NCBI GenBank assembly: GCA_023422975.1
Contig: JAFAGF010000189.1
Span: 1-6,859, forward strand
Source: Pseudomonadota bacterium
GTDB taxonomy: Bacteria; Pseudomonadota; Gammaproteobacteria; Burkholderiales; Burkholderiaceae_C
DNA: 6,859 nucleotides
Reading direction: 5' to 3'
The position numbers and the translations under genes were made by a program. Below the pieces are notes generated by a model, which was not told where the DNA came from, searched no databases, and was given only the letters and a program-made list of their open reading frames with translations. Shown here piece by piece: positions 1 to 5,046 of this stretch; position 1 is the first letter of the stretch; every line of letters starts with the position of its first letter.

Positions 1-1154
1 ACTTCGGAGCTGACCAGCTTGTCCTTGGTCTGGCTGGAGAACTTGGGCTCAGGCACCTTCACCGACAGCACGGCGCACAGGCCTTCACGCATGTCGTCGC
101 CCGAGACTTCCACCTTGGCCTTCTTCGCCAGTTCGTTGTCGGCAATGTATTTGCCGATCACGCGGGTCATGGCCGCGCGCAGACCGGTTAGGTGGGTGCC
201 GCCGTCCCGCTGGGGAATGTTGTTGGTGAAACACAGCACTTGCTCGGCATAGCTGTCGTTCCACTGCATGGCCACTTCCACACCGATTTCGGTGCCGGGA
301 ATGCCGCCATAGCTGTCGGCTGGGCGTGTGCCGGTGGCGTAGAAGGTGGTGGGGTGCAGCACCTTTTTGGCCCCGTTGATGAACTCCACAAAACCCTTGA
401 CGCCGCCAGCGCCGGAGAAGTCGTCTTCCTTGCCGTCGCGCTCGTCCTTGAGGCGAATGCGCACGCCGTTGTTCAGGAAGGACAACTCACGCAGGCGCTT
501 GGCCAAAATTTCGTAACGGAACTCGAAGTTTTCCTTGAAGATTTCCTGGTCGGGCAGAAAGTGTACCTTGGTGCCGCGCTTGTCCGTCTCGCCGATGATG
601 CGCATGGGCGAGGTTTCGTCGCCCTCCACCACTTCGATCAGGCGGTTTTGCACAAAGCCGCGCGAGAAATCAATTTCATGCACCTTGCCGTCGCGGCGCA
701 CGGTGAGTTTCAGCCAGATGGACAGCGCGTTCACGCACGACACGCCCACACCGTGCAAGCCACCGGAGACCTTGTAGCTGTTTTGGTTGAACTTGCCGCC
801 TGCGTGCAGCTCGGTCAGGGCGATTTCAGCGGCCGAGCGCTTGGGCTCGTGCTTGTCGTCCATCTTCACGCCGGTGGGAATGCCGCGGCCGTTGTCGATG
901 ACAGACAGCGATCCATCGGCATGGATAGTGACCAGAATGTCATCGCAGTGGCCAGCCAGTGCTTCGTCGATGGAGTTGTCCACCACCTCAAACACCAGGT
1001 GGTGCAAACCGGTGCCGTCGGAGGTGTCGCCGATGTACATGCCGGGGCGCTTGCGCACGGCCTCCAGGCCTTCCAAGATTTGGATGGCGCCTTCGCCGTA
1101 GCCTGTATCGACAGGCGCTGCGGTTTGGTTCTCTGGCTTGTTCTCGTCGGTCAT
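1..1154 (-). CDS. gyrB: DNA gyrase subunit B, N-terminal part (3' end outside window)
   Basis: GyrB is the ATPase subunit of the GyrA2GyrB2 type II topoisomerase, which introduces negative supercoils in the cytoplasm. The frame starts at ATG 1154 ([10 protein letters not shown]) and stays open for 384 complete codons to the window edge. This covers the GHKL ATPase domain and most of the transducer domain; the TOPRIM part is missing. Visible motifs are [11 protein letters not shown] (general base Glu56, Mg-binding Asn60), [11 protein letters not shown] (Asp87, adenine pocket), the ATP-lid motif GLHGVGVS (132-139) and FSSQTKDKL (Gln375, Lys377, the gamma-phosphate-sensing QTK loop). From memory of E. 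coli GyrB, the numbering offset grows from about 14 at Glu56 to about 40 at the QTK loop. This implies short insertions near residues 190-215 and 285-300. A TAAGG Shine-Dalgarno-like sequence lies about 7 nt upstream of the ATG. The gene lies downstream of dnaN on the same strand. Identity is certain; only the terminus is unseen. Confidence 0.98.
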   Translation of the reverse strand, partial: MTDENKPENQTAAPVDTGYGEGAIQILEGLEAVRKRPGMYIGDTSDGTGLHHLVFEVVDNSIDEALAGHCDDILVTIHADGSLSVIDNGRGIPTGVKMDDKHEPKRSAAEIALTELHAGGKFNQNSYKVSGGLHGVGVSCVNALSIWLKLTVRRDGKVHEIDFSRGFVQNRLIEVVEGDETSPMRIIGETDKRGTKVHFLPDQEIFKENFEFRYEILAKRLRELSFLNNGVRIRLKDERDGKEDDFSGAGGVKGFVEFINGAKKVLHPTTFYATGTRPADSYGGIPGTEIGVEVAMQWNDSYAEQVLCFTNNIPQRDGGTHLTGLRAAMTRVIGKYIADNELAKKAKVEVSGDDMREGLCAVLSVKVPEPKFSSQTKDKLVSSE

Positions 1155-1228
1155 GAAGTTGCCTTACTGCTGCAATAACAGGAGCTTTTCGCGCTTGTAT
1201 TGCCTAGGAAATACCAATAAATCGTTTT

Positions 1229-1258
1229 AAAAAGCAGTGCTGGCATACGCCAGCAGCT
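1229..1258 (-). terminator. Probable intrinsic terminator after dnaN (possibly a REP-like palindrome)
   Basis: Read on the minus strand, a perfect 7-bp stem TGCTGGC / GCCAGCA (plus positions 1238-1244 and 1249-1255) encloses a 4-nt loop. CTGC and a run of five T follow. The stem can be extended by AGC:GCT across a small bulge, with an A-run upstream facing the T-run. It lies about 50 nt beyond the dnaN stop and 75 nt before the gyrB start. On the plus strand the same hairpin is followed by six T after a 5-nt gap, so it could act in both directions, although no plus-strand gene precedes it. It could separate dnaN from gyrB transcription or attenuate read-through. It also resembles palindromic repeats that I recall as scattered in Comamonadaceae genomes, which I cannot verify here. 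Confidence 0.55.
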
Positions 1259-1274
1259 ACTTTTTTAGGAATGA

Positions 1275-1292
1275 GCAGGCTAACACGCCTGC
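1275..1292 (-). repeat. Small inverted repeat just after dnaN
   Basis: GCAGGC (1275-1280) and GCCTGC (1287-1292) are separated by 6 nt and can form a 6-bp GC-rich hairpin 12 nt beyond the dnaN stop codon. No T-run follows directly on the minus strand, so alone it is not a standard terminator. Together with the stronger hairpin at 1229-1258 it makes a tandem 3' structure that could protect the dnaN mRNA end. Confidence 0.4.
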
Positions 1293-1304
1293 CCACGGGG
1301 CGCA

Positions 1305-2426
1305 TTAAATGCGCATGGGCATGACGACGTACTTGAAGTTGTCGTTGCCGGGAATGGTGACCAGGGCGGAGCTGTTGCTGTCGGCCAAGTCGATCTTGAC
1401 CATGTCTTGCGACATGTTGGACAGCACGTCCAGCAAATAGGTCACGTTGAAGCCGATGTCGATCAGGTCGCCGCCGTAGTCGATGTCCAGCTCGTCCACG
1501 GCCTCTTCCTGGTCGGCGTTGTTGGACGCCACACGCAAGGTGCCGGGCTCGATCGTCAGGCGCACGCCTTTGAACTTGTCGCTGGTCATGATGGCCGTGC
1601 GTTGCAGCGAAGCCAGCAGTGGTGCGCGGCCCAAGGTGATGCTGTTGCCGTGGTTGCGCGGGATGACGCGGTTGTAGTCGGGGAACTTGCCCTCCACCAG
1701 CTTGGTCACAAATTCCATGCCGCCAAAGGTGAACTTGGCCTGGTTGTTGGCAAACTGCATCTCGATGCGGGGCGAGTTCTCGCCGCCCACGTCGGACAGC
1801 AAGCGCTGCAGCTCCAGCACGGTCTTGCGCGGCAGAATCACTTCTTGTTTCTCGCCCACGTCCACATCCAGCTCGGCGCTGGCAAAGGCCAGGCGGTGGC
1901 CGTCAGTGGCTACCAGGCTCAGTGTGTTGCCTTCGGCGACGAACAAAATGCCGTTCAGGTAGTAGCGAATATCTTGTACCGCCATGGCAAACGACACCTG
2001 GCCCATCAAGTCTTTCAACACCTTTTGCGGCACGCTGAAGGCGGGGCCAAAGTTGGCGGCCTCTTGCACGAGGGGGAAGTCTTCTGCGGGCAGGGTTTGC
2101 AGCGTAAAGCGGCTCTTGCCACCCTTCAAAATCATCTTGCTTTGCTGCGACTCCAACGCCACAGTCTGGTCGCCGGGCATGGTCTTCAAAATGTCGATCA
2201 GCTTGCGCGCACCGATGGTGGTGGAAAAGTCCCCCGTGTCACCGCCCAGTTCGGCCGTGGTGCGGATCTGGATTTCCAAGTCACTGGTGGTGAGCTGGAT
2301 GGCGTTGCCGGTCTTTTTGATCAGCACATTCGCCAAAATAGGCAGGGTGTGGCGGCGTTCAACAATGCCGGACACCGATTGCAGGACCGCGAGAACTTTG
2401 TCTTGTGTGGCTTTCAGGACGATCAT
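1305..2426 (-). CDS. dnaN: DNA polymerase III subunit beta (sliding clamp)
   Basis: DnaN forms the ring-shaped homodimeric clamp that tethers DNA polymerase III, and other clamp-binding factors, to DNA. The 373-residue product is close to the usual ~366 and fits three repeated clamp domains of roughly 120 residues each. Diagnostic stretches are the N-terminus MIVLKATQDKVL, RHTLPILANVL in domain 1, VEGKFPDYNRVIP and KFKGVRL in the third domain, and the C-terminus YVVMPMRI, nearly identical to the E. coli end YVVMPMRL that helps form the peptide-binding pocket. The ATG at 2426 is supported by an AGAGG Shine-Dalgarno sequence five nt upstream and by the family N-terminus. It follows dnaA by 141 bp with no T-tract terminator between them, so co-transcription from the dnaA promoter is likely. 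A structured intercistronic region precedes it. gyrB, not recF, comes next. Confidence 0.99.
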   Translation of the reverse strand: MIVLKATQDKVLAVLQSVSGIVERRHTLPILANVLIKKTGNAIQLTTSDLEIQIRTTAELGGDTGDFSTTIGARKLIDILKTMPGDQTVALESQQSKMILKGGKSRFTLQTLPAEDFPLVQEAANFGPAFSVPQKVLKDLMGQVSFAMAVQDIRYYLNGILFVAEGNTLSLVATDGHRLAFASAELDVDVGEKQEVILPRKTVLELQRLLSDVGGENSPRIEMQFANNQAKFTFGGMEFVTKLVEGKFPDYNRVIPRNHGNSITLGRAPLLASLQRTAIMTSDKFKGVRLTIEPGTLRVASNNADQEEAVDELDIDYGGDLIDIGFNVTYLLDVLSNMSQDMVKIDLADSNSSALVTIPGNDNFKYVVMPMRI

Positions 2427-2459
2427 GTCAACCTCTGAGTTTCAGGATTCGGGTCTCTT

Positions 2460-2511
2460 GTAGTTTGAGCAGCGGCGCAACGCTCGCGCCCCCTCGTGCT
2501 ACGCAAACTAC
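2460..2511 (-). repeat. Long imperfect inverted repeat in the dnaN leader
   Basis: GTAGTTTG (2460-2467) and CAAACTAC (2504-2511) are perfect 8-bp inverted repeats. Inside them, AGCA (2468-2471) pairs with TGCT (2497-2500) across a 3-nt bulge, and GGCGC (2474-2478) pairs with GCGCC (2486-2490) around a 7-nt loop. The whole 52-nt segment can fold into one long interrupted hairpin on either strand. It ends 34 nt before the dnaN ATG, so in a dnaA-dnaN transcript it would lie in the dnaN leader. It could be an RNA processing or stabilising structure, or one copy of a dispersed palindromic element. No T-run follows it. Confidence 0.55.
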
Positions 2512-2519
2512 CTCATTTT

Positions 2520-2536
2520 GCCCGGTCACGCCGGGC
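2520..2536 (-). repeat. GC-rich hairpin between dnaA and dnaN
   Basis: GCCCGG (2520-2525) and CCGGGC (2531-2536) flank a 5-nt loop, giving a perfect 6-bp GC stem 31 nt after the dnaA stop. On the minus strand it is followed by AAAATGAGG rather than T residues, so it does not qualify as an intrinsic terminator for dnaA. The T-run lies on the plus-strand upstream side only. It is best seen as an intercistronic mRNA structure next to the larger inverted repeat at 2460-2511. Confidence 0.45.
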
Positions 2537-2567
2537 TGGGCGAGGGGAAATTCCCACGGCATCTGGC

Positions 2568-3974
2568 TCAACCCTTGAGTGTTTGTTCCAGCACATGCAA
2601 TTGCTGGTTCAACTCGGTGAGCTGCTGGCGCTCGGCGGCAATCTTGCGCACGGCATGCAGCACCGTGGTGTGGTCGCGGCCCCCAAACAGCTCGCCAATT
2701 TCTGGCAGGCTTTTTTGGGTCAGCTCCTTGGCCAAATACATGGCAATCTGGCGCGGACGGGCAATCGACGCGGGACGCTTCTTGCTGTACATGTCTGCGA
2801 CCTTGATCTTGTAGTAGTCGGCCACGGTTTTCTGGATGTTCTCCACGCTGATCTGGCGATTTTGAATGCTCAGCAGATCGCGCAGCGCTTCGCGCGCCAG
2901 CTGGATCGACACTTCTTTTTGGTTGAAGCGCGAGTAAGCCAGAATCTTGCGTAGTGCGCCTTCCAGCTCACGCACGTTGGAGCGCACGTTCTTGGCGACG
3001 AAGAAGGCGACCTCCTCAGGCATCTCGGCGTTTTCGGCGCGGGCCTTGTTGATCAGAATGGCTACGCGCATTTCCAGCTCGGGCGGCTCAATCGCCACGG
3101 TCAAGCCAGAGTCAAAGCGCGAGACCAGGCGTTCGTGGATGTTGGTCAGACCCTTGGGATAGGTGTCGGACGTCATCACGATGTGGCTCTTTTTGGCCAG
3201 CAGCGCTTCAAACGCGTTGAAGAACTCTTCTTGCGTGCGGTCTTTGTTGGCAAAGAACTGGACGTCATCGATCAACAAAAGGTCGAGCGAGTGGTAGCGT
3301 TCTTTGAATTCATCAAAAGTGCGGCGCTGGTAGGCCTTAACCACATCGGAAACAAATTGTTCGGCGTGGATGTAGAGAACCTTGGCGTCTGGCTTGTCTT
3401 TGAGCAGTTGGTTGCCGACTGCGTGCACCAGGTGGGTCTTACCCAGACCGACGCCGCCGTAGATAAACAGGGGGTTGTAGAGGTGACCAGGAGAGCCTGC
3501 CACGTGCATGGCTGCAGAGCGTGCCATGCGGTTGGCCGTACCTTCCACCAGCGTTTCAAACGTCAGTGCGGAATTCAGGCGGTTGCGAAAAGCAGGGGCC
3601 GAAGCCTCTTCCGAACTGGCGCTCACGGGCAGCAATGTGGGGGCTTCTGCGGGGCTGCTGCGCTCAGACTGCATAGGGCGAACATACGTTCTAACAACGC
3701 TTTCGCGCTGAGCAAGTGCTAACTCAAGGGTGACGGGCTGGCCGTACAAATCTTCTAGCAATCCCGAAATGCGGGCAGCGTACTGGGCGCGGATCCAATC
3801 GAGCTTGAAGCGGTTGGCCACATACACCGTCACCTTGGTGAAGTCTTCGGCCACGACGGCGGTCAAAGGCTTGATCCAGGTGTTGAACTGTTGTTCTGGC
3901 AGGTCTTGGCTGAGCTGCTCAACGCAGGCAAGCCATAGGCCCAGACCTGCGTCGTTGGAGGGTTCCTCTGTCAT
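2568..3974 (-). CDS. dnaA: Chromosomal replication initiator protein DnaA
   Basis: DnaA is the AAA+ initiator that binds 9-mer DnaA boxes at oriC, melts the duplex and recruits the helicase. The 468 residues match the usual length and the four-domain plan: domain I about 1-90 ([13 protein letters not shown]), a short variable linker about 91-133, AAA+ domain III about 134-355, and DNA-binding domain IV about 375-468. Walker A is GGVGLGKT (173-180) and Walker B is LLLIDDVQF (232-240). Sensor 1 is IVMTSD (265-270), the probable arginine finger is Arg286 in SRFDSGL, and sensor 2 is Arg335 in NVRELEGAL. Base-contacting residues are Arg406 in ARPRQIAM and the signature GGRDHTTV (431-438). ATG 3974 gives the family N-terminus, but no Shine-Dalgarno sequence precedes it. 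The gene reads away from the adjacent origin and is probably repressed by its own product through boxes in its promoter and leader. Confidence 0.99.
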   Translation of the reverse strand: MTEEPSNDAGLGLWLACVEQLSQDLPEQQFNTWIKPLTAVVAEDFTKVTVYVANRFKLDWIRAQYAARISGLLEDLYGQPVTLELALAQRESVVRTYVRPMQSERSSPAEAPTLLPVSASSEEASAPAFRNRLNSALTFETLVEGTANRMARSAAMHVAGSPGHLYNPLFIYGGVGLGKTHLVHAVGNQLLKDKPDAKVLYIHAEQFVSDVVKAYQRRTFDEFKERYHSLDLLLIDDVQFFANKDRTQEEFFNAFEALLAKKSHIVMTSDTYPKGLTNIHERLVSRFDSGLTVAIEPPELEMRVAILINKARAENAEMPEEVAFFVAKNVRSNVRELEGALRKILAYSRFNQKEVSIQLAREALRDLLSIQNRQISVENIQKTVADYYKIKVADMYSKKRPASIARPRQIAMYLAKELTQKSLPEIGELFGGRDHTTVLHAVRKIAAERQQLTELNQQLHVLEQTLKG

Positions 3975-3992
3975 TTCAATGGGAGCGCTTTT

Positions 3993-4001
3993 TGTGGATA
4001 G
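3993..4001 (-). promoter_or_regulatory. DnaA box, one mismatch, in dnaA leader
   Basis: The minus strand reads CTATCCACA, one base different from the consensus TTATCCACA. It lies 19 nt before the dnaA start codon and downstream of the predicted dnaA promoter, so it would fall in the 5' untranslated region. It faces the perfect box at 4043-4051, about 50 bp away. The position suits DnaA autorepression as well as origin binding. Confidence 0.75.
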
Positions 4002-4023
4002 GAGGAACGGTTTCGGGGCTGTG

Positions 4024-4052
4024 ATTGTAGCTTTTCAAAAAGTTATCCACAA
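4024..4052 (-). promoter_or_regulatory. Predicted sigma-70 promoter of dnaA, overlapping a DnaA box
   Basis: On the minus strand TTGTGG (plus 4047-4052) and TACAAT (plus 4024-4029) are separated by exactly 17 nt. The -10 matches TATAAT at five of six positions; the -35 matches TTGACA at three of six. Transcription would start near 4017, leaving a leader of about 43 nt. Five of the six -35 bases are inside the perfect DnaA box 4043-4051, so bound DnaA would block RNA polymerase. This is a prediction from hexamers and spacing only. Confidence 0.6.
4043..4051 (+). promoter_or_regulatory. Perfect consensus DnaA box TTATCCACA
   Basis: TTATCCACA matches the E. coli high-affinity R1/R4 box exactly. 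It lies in the dnaA-rpmH gap inside an AT-rich stretch. Its last five bases form part of the palindrome at 4047-4060, and it overlaps the -35 region of the predicted dnaA promoter. It is the strongest single piece of evidence for an origin here. Confidence 0.9.
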
Positions 4053-4060
4053 ATTTGTGG
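4047..4060. repeat. Perfect 14-bp palindrome joined to the DnaA box
   Basis: CCACAAATTTGTGG reads identically on both strands. The left half is the 3' part of the DnaA box TTATCCACA; the right half places a second CCACA core on the minus strand, although the outer four bases of that half do not match the box consensus. It could bind two DnaA molecules head to head, or another symmetric regulator. Confidence 0.7.
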
Positions 4061-4116
4061 CGCTTTTCCATCACAGTTGCACAGGGTGTGTATTTTGGCC
4101 CATGTTTAGAGGGTCA

Positions 4117-4145
4117 TTGCAAGAGGGGCATAACACTGAGATAAT
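4117..4145 (+). promoter_or_regulatory. Predicted sigma-70 promoter of the rpmH-rnpA-yidD-yidC cluster
   Basis: TTGCAA (4117-4122; four of six matches to TTGACA) and GATAAT (4140-4145; five of six matches to TATAAT) are separated by 17 nt. Transcription would start near 4152, giving a leader of about 170 nt before rpmH. The -35 lies 64 bp from that of the divergent dnaA promoter. This is inferred from the sequence pattern only. Confidence 0.6.
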
Positions 4146-4154
4146 TTCGGGTTT

Positions 4155-4172
4155 CCCTGAATGTGTTCAGGG
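4155..4172 (+). repeat. Perfect hairpin at the predicted 5' end of the rpmH transcript
   Basis: CCCTGAA (4155-4161) and TTCAGGG (4166-4172) form a perfect 7-bp stem with the tetraloop TGTG. It begins about 3 nt after the predicted transcription start, a position where hairpins can protect mRNA from 5'-end-dependent decay. No T-run follows, so it is not a terminator. It might instead be a protein-binding inverted repeat of the origin. Confidence 0.5.
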
Positions 4173-4210
4173 TGATAAGCCCCGCGCGAAGCTTTTATCT
4201 GCGGCAGTTG

Positions 4211-4223
4211 GTCAGTGACTGAC
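4211..4223. repeat. Short palindrome GTCAG-TGA-CTGAC
   Basis: GTCAG and CTGAC are separated by 3 bp, giving a 13-bp near-symmetric site, with a TGACTGACTGG partial tandem on its right side. It lies in the rpmH leader part of the intergenic region. It could be an operator-like site, but it is short enough to arise by chance. Confidence 0.3.
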
Positions 4224-4264
4224 TGGATTTGCAGGCATGCTTGGCGGGGGAAATTTGGGCAGTG

Positions 4265-4283
4265 TGCACTCATGCGGAGTGCA
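4265..4283 (+). repeat. Hairpin in rpmH leader
   Basis: TGCACTC (4265-4271) and GAGTGCA (4277-4283) form a perfect 7-bp stem with a 5-nt loop, extendable in RNA by two G-U pairs. It ends 37 nt before the rpmH ATG and does not include the Shine-Dalgarno sequence. A structural or regulatory role in the leader is possible but unproven. Confidence 0.45.
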
Positions 4284-4320
4284 TGGGCCAGTAAAAACTG
4301 AACCTTCTCAAGGAACGAAC

Positions 4321-4455
4321 ATGAAGCGTACATACCAACCCTCCAAGACCAAGCGCGCTCGCACCCACGGTTTCCTGGTGCGCATGAAGACCAAGGGCGG
4401 CCGTGCCGTGATCAACGCACGTCGCGCCAAGGGTCGCAAGCGTCTGGCCGTCTAA
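4321..4455 (+). CDS. rpmH: 50S ribosomal protein L34
   Basis: L34 is a small, very basic protein of the large ribosomal subunit that binds 23S rRNA. The 44-residue product has the family's standard length and the hallmark sequence [30 protein letters not shown] followed by [17 protein letters not shown] 4321 is preceded by AAGGA with a 6-nt spacer. The frame is open further upstream, to 4237, but that extension is unlike L34. It is the first gene of the plus-strand cluster, with a long structured leader and a predicted promoter at 4117-4145. rnpA follows after 62 nt. The rpmH-rnpA pairing is nearly universal in bacteria. Confidence 0.98.
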   Translation: MKRTYQPSKTKRARTHGFLVRMKTKGGRAVINARRAKGRKRLAV

Positions 4456-4457
4456 GG

Positions 4458-4482
4458 CAGGCATCGCTTGGCCGACTGCCTG
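4458..4482 (+). repeat. Intercistronic inverted repeat between rpmH and rnpA
   Basis: CAGGCA (4458-4463) and TGCCTG (4477-4482) pair perfectly over 6 bp around a 13-nt loop, starting two nt after the rpmH stop. No T-run follows, so full termination is unlikely. It could be an RNA processing or stability element that helps L34 be made in excess over RnpA. Confidence 0.35.
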
Positions 4483-4517
4483 ACACCATCTCCTGCAGCA
4501 AGGCAGGGTGTGCTGTG

Positions 4518-5042
4518 ATGCAACGGCTACAAACGCGCCCCCAATTTCAGGCAACCATGTCCGGGGGAACCATTTCCCGGACGCCGCACTTTGCGCTGCA
4601 CCGTTTGGTGCTGCGCAATGCGAACGTTGCCAAGGACGCTGAGCCAACAGGGCCCGGTGCAACGCTCTCAGAGCCAGCACCGCAGGCCCTGTTCGTCGTG
4701 CCCGGCTGTCAGGCCCCTCAAGTGTGGTTGGGCCCATTGGTGCCCAAGCGCTGGGCCAAGCGTTCGGTGACGCGCCACACCATCAAACGGCAAATTTATG
4801 CCGTTGCCAGCGAATTTGATGCACAACTGCAGGCCCTGCCGCCCGCTGCCTATGTGGTGCGGCTGCGCGCTGGGTTTGACCGCAAGCAGTTCATCAGCGC
4901 CACGTCGGAGCCGCTCAAGCGTGCTGTACGTGCCGAACTGTTGCAGCTCTTGGCACATGCCACGCGGCGCAAGAGTCCCAAACCTGCGGCGTCTGCCGAG
5001 GTTGGACAGCCCCCTGTGGCGGCTGTCGAAGGTGCGGGATAA
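4518..5042 (+). CDS. rnpA: Ribonuclease P protein component
   Basis: RnpA is the protein cofactor of the RNase P ribozyme; it helps bind the 5' leader of precursor tRNA. The 174-residue product contains the core LVPKRWAKRSVTRHTIKRQIY (about 74-94), corresponding to the basic RNR-type helix of the family, plus the family C-terminal segment YVVRLRAGFDRKQF and LKRAVRAELLQLL. It is longer than the usual 110-130 residues. About 35 extra residues rich in Ala, Pro and Thr lie at 34-68, and a low-complexity tail lies at about 150-174. His87 occupies the place where the family motif normally has Asn (RN to RH). Start: GTG 4515 and ATG 4518 are adjacent in frame; I prefer ATG, with AGGG at 4505-4508 as the Shine-Dalgarno sequence. 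A third candidate, Met14, would remove the conserved-looking N-terminus. yidD follows after 4 nt. Confidence 0.93.
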   Translation: MQRLQTRPQFQATMSGGTISRTPHFALHRLVLRNANVAKDAEPTGPGATLSEPAPQALFVVPGCQAPQVWLGPLVPKRWAKRSVTRHTIKRQIYAVASEFDAQLQALPPAAYVVRLRAGFDRKQFISATSEPLKRAVRAELLQLLAHATRRKSPKPAASAEVGQPPVAAVEGAG

Positions 5043-5046
5043 GCCC

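Larger units (their letters stand above)
3975..4320. other. oriC: Probable chromosomal replication origin (oriC), dnaA-rpmH intergenic region
   Basis: This 346-bp non-coding gap separates the diverging dnaA and rpmH genes, the usual origin position in many proteobacteria. It contains a perfect DnaA box (4043-4051, plus), a one-mismatch box (3993-4001, minus) and weaker box-like sites with two mismatches at 4064-4072 (plus) and 4087-4095 (minus). An AT-rich stretch at about 4021-4056, around the perfect box, could contribute to unwinding. No GATC site occurs anywhere in the gap, unlike the Dam/SeqA-controlled E. coli origin. All genes on either side point away from it, as expected for bidirectional forks. 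The exact limits and the unwinding element are not determined. The part nearer rpmH (about 4152-4320) is mainly a leader with hairpins. Confidence 0.75.

Noticed and set aside
192..1178. A 328-codon plus-strand open frame opposite gyrB
   Set aside because: The gyrB frame on the minus strand carries all the catalytic motifs. This one is a complementary shadow rich in His, Ala and Val.
1198..1219. Inverted repeat TATTG...CAATA around CCTAGG upstream of gyrB
   Set aside because: Five-bp arms with a 12-bp spacer in AT-rich DNA are expected by chance; no clear promoter hexamers could be tied to it.
1407..2438. A 343-codon plus-strand open frame opposite dnaN
   Set aside because: It is antisense to an intact DnaN, with shadow-like composition and no recognisable domain.
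4162..4203. Extra DnaA box candidates (TGTGTTCAG, GGGTGATAA, TTATCTGCG)
   Set aside because: Each has three mismatches to TTWTNCACA, too weak to call without a binding assay.
4237..4320. An upstream in-frame extension of rpmH
   Set aside because: The 28 extra residues do not resemble L34, and the AAGGA site sits directly before ATG 4321.
4798..5046. An upstream in-frame extension of yidD overlapping rnpA
   Set aside because: YidD similarity starts at ATG 5047; the upstream part is out of frame with rnpA and unlike the family.
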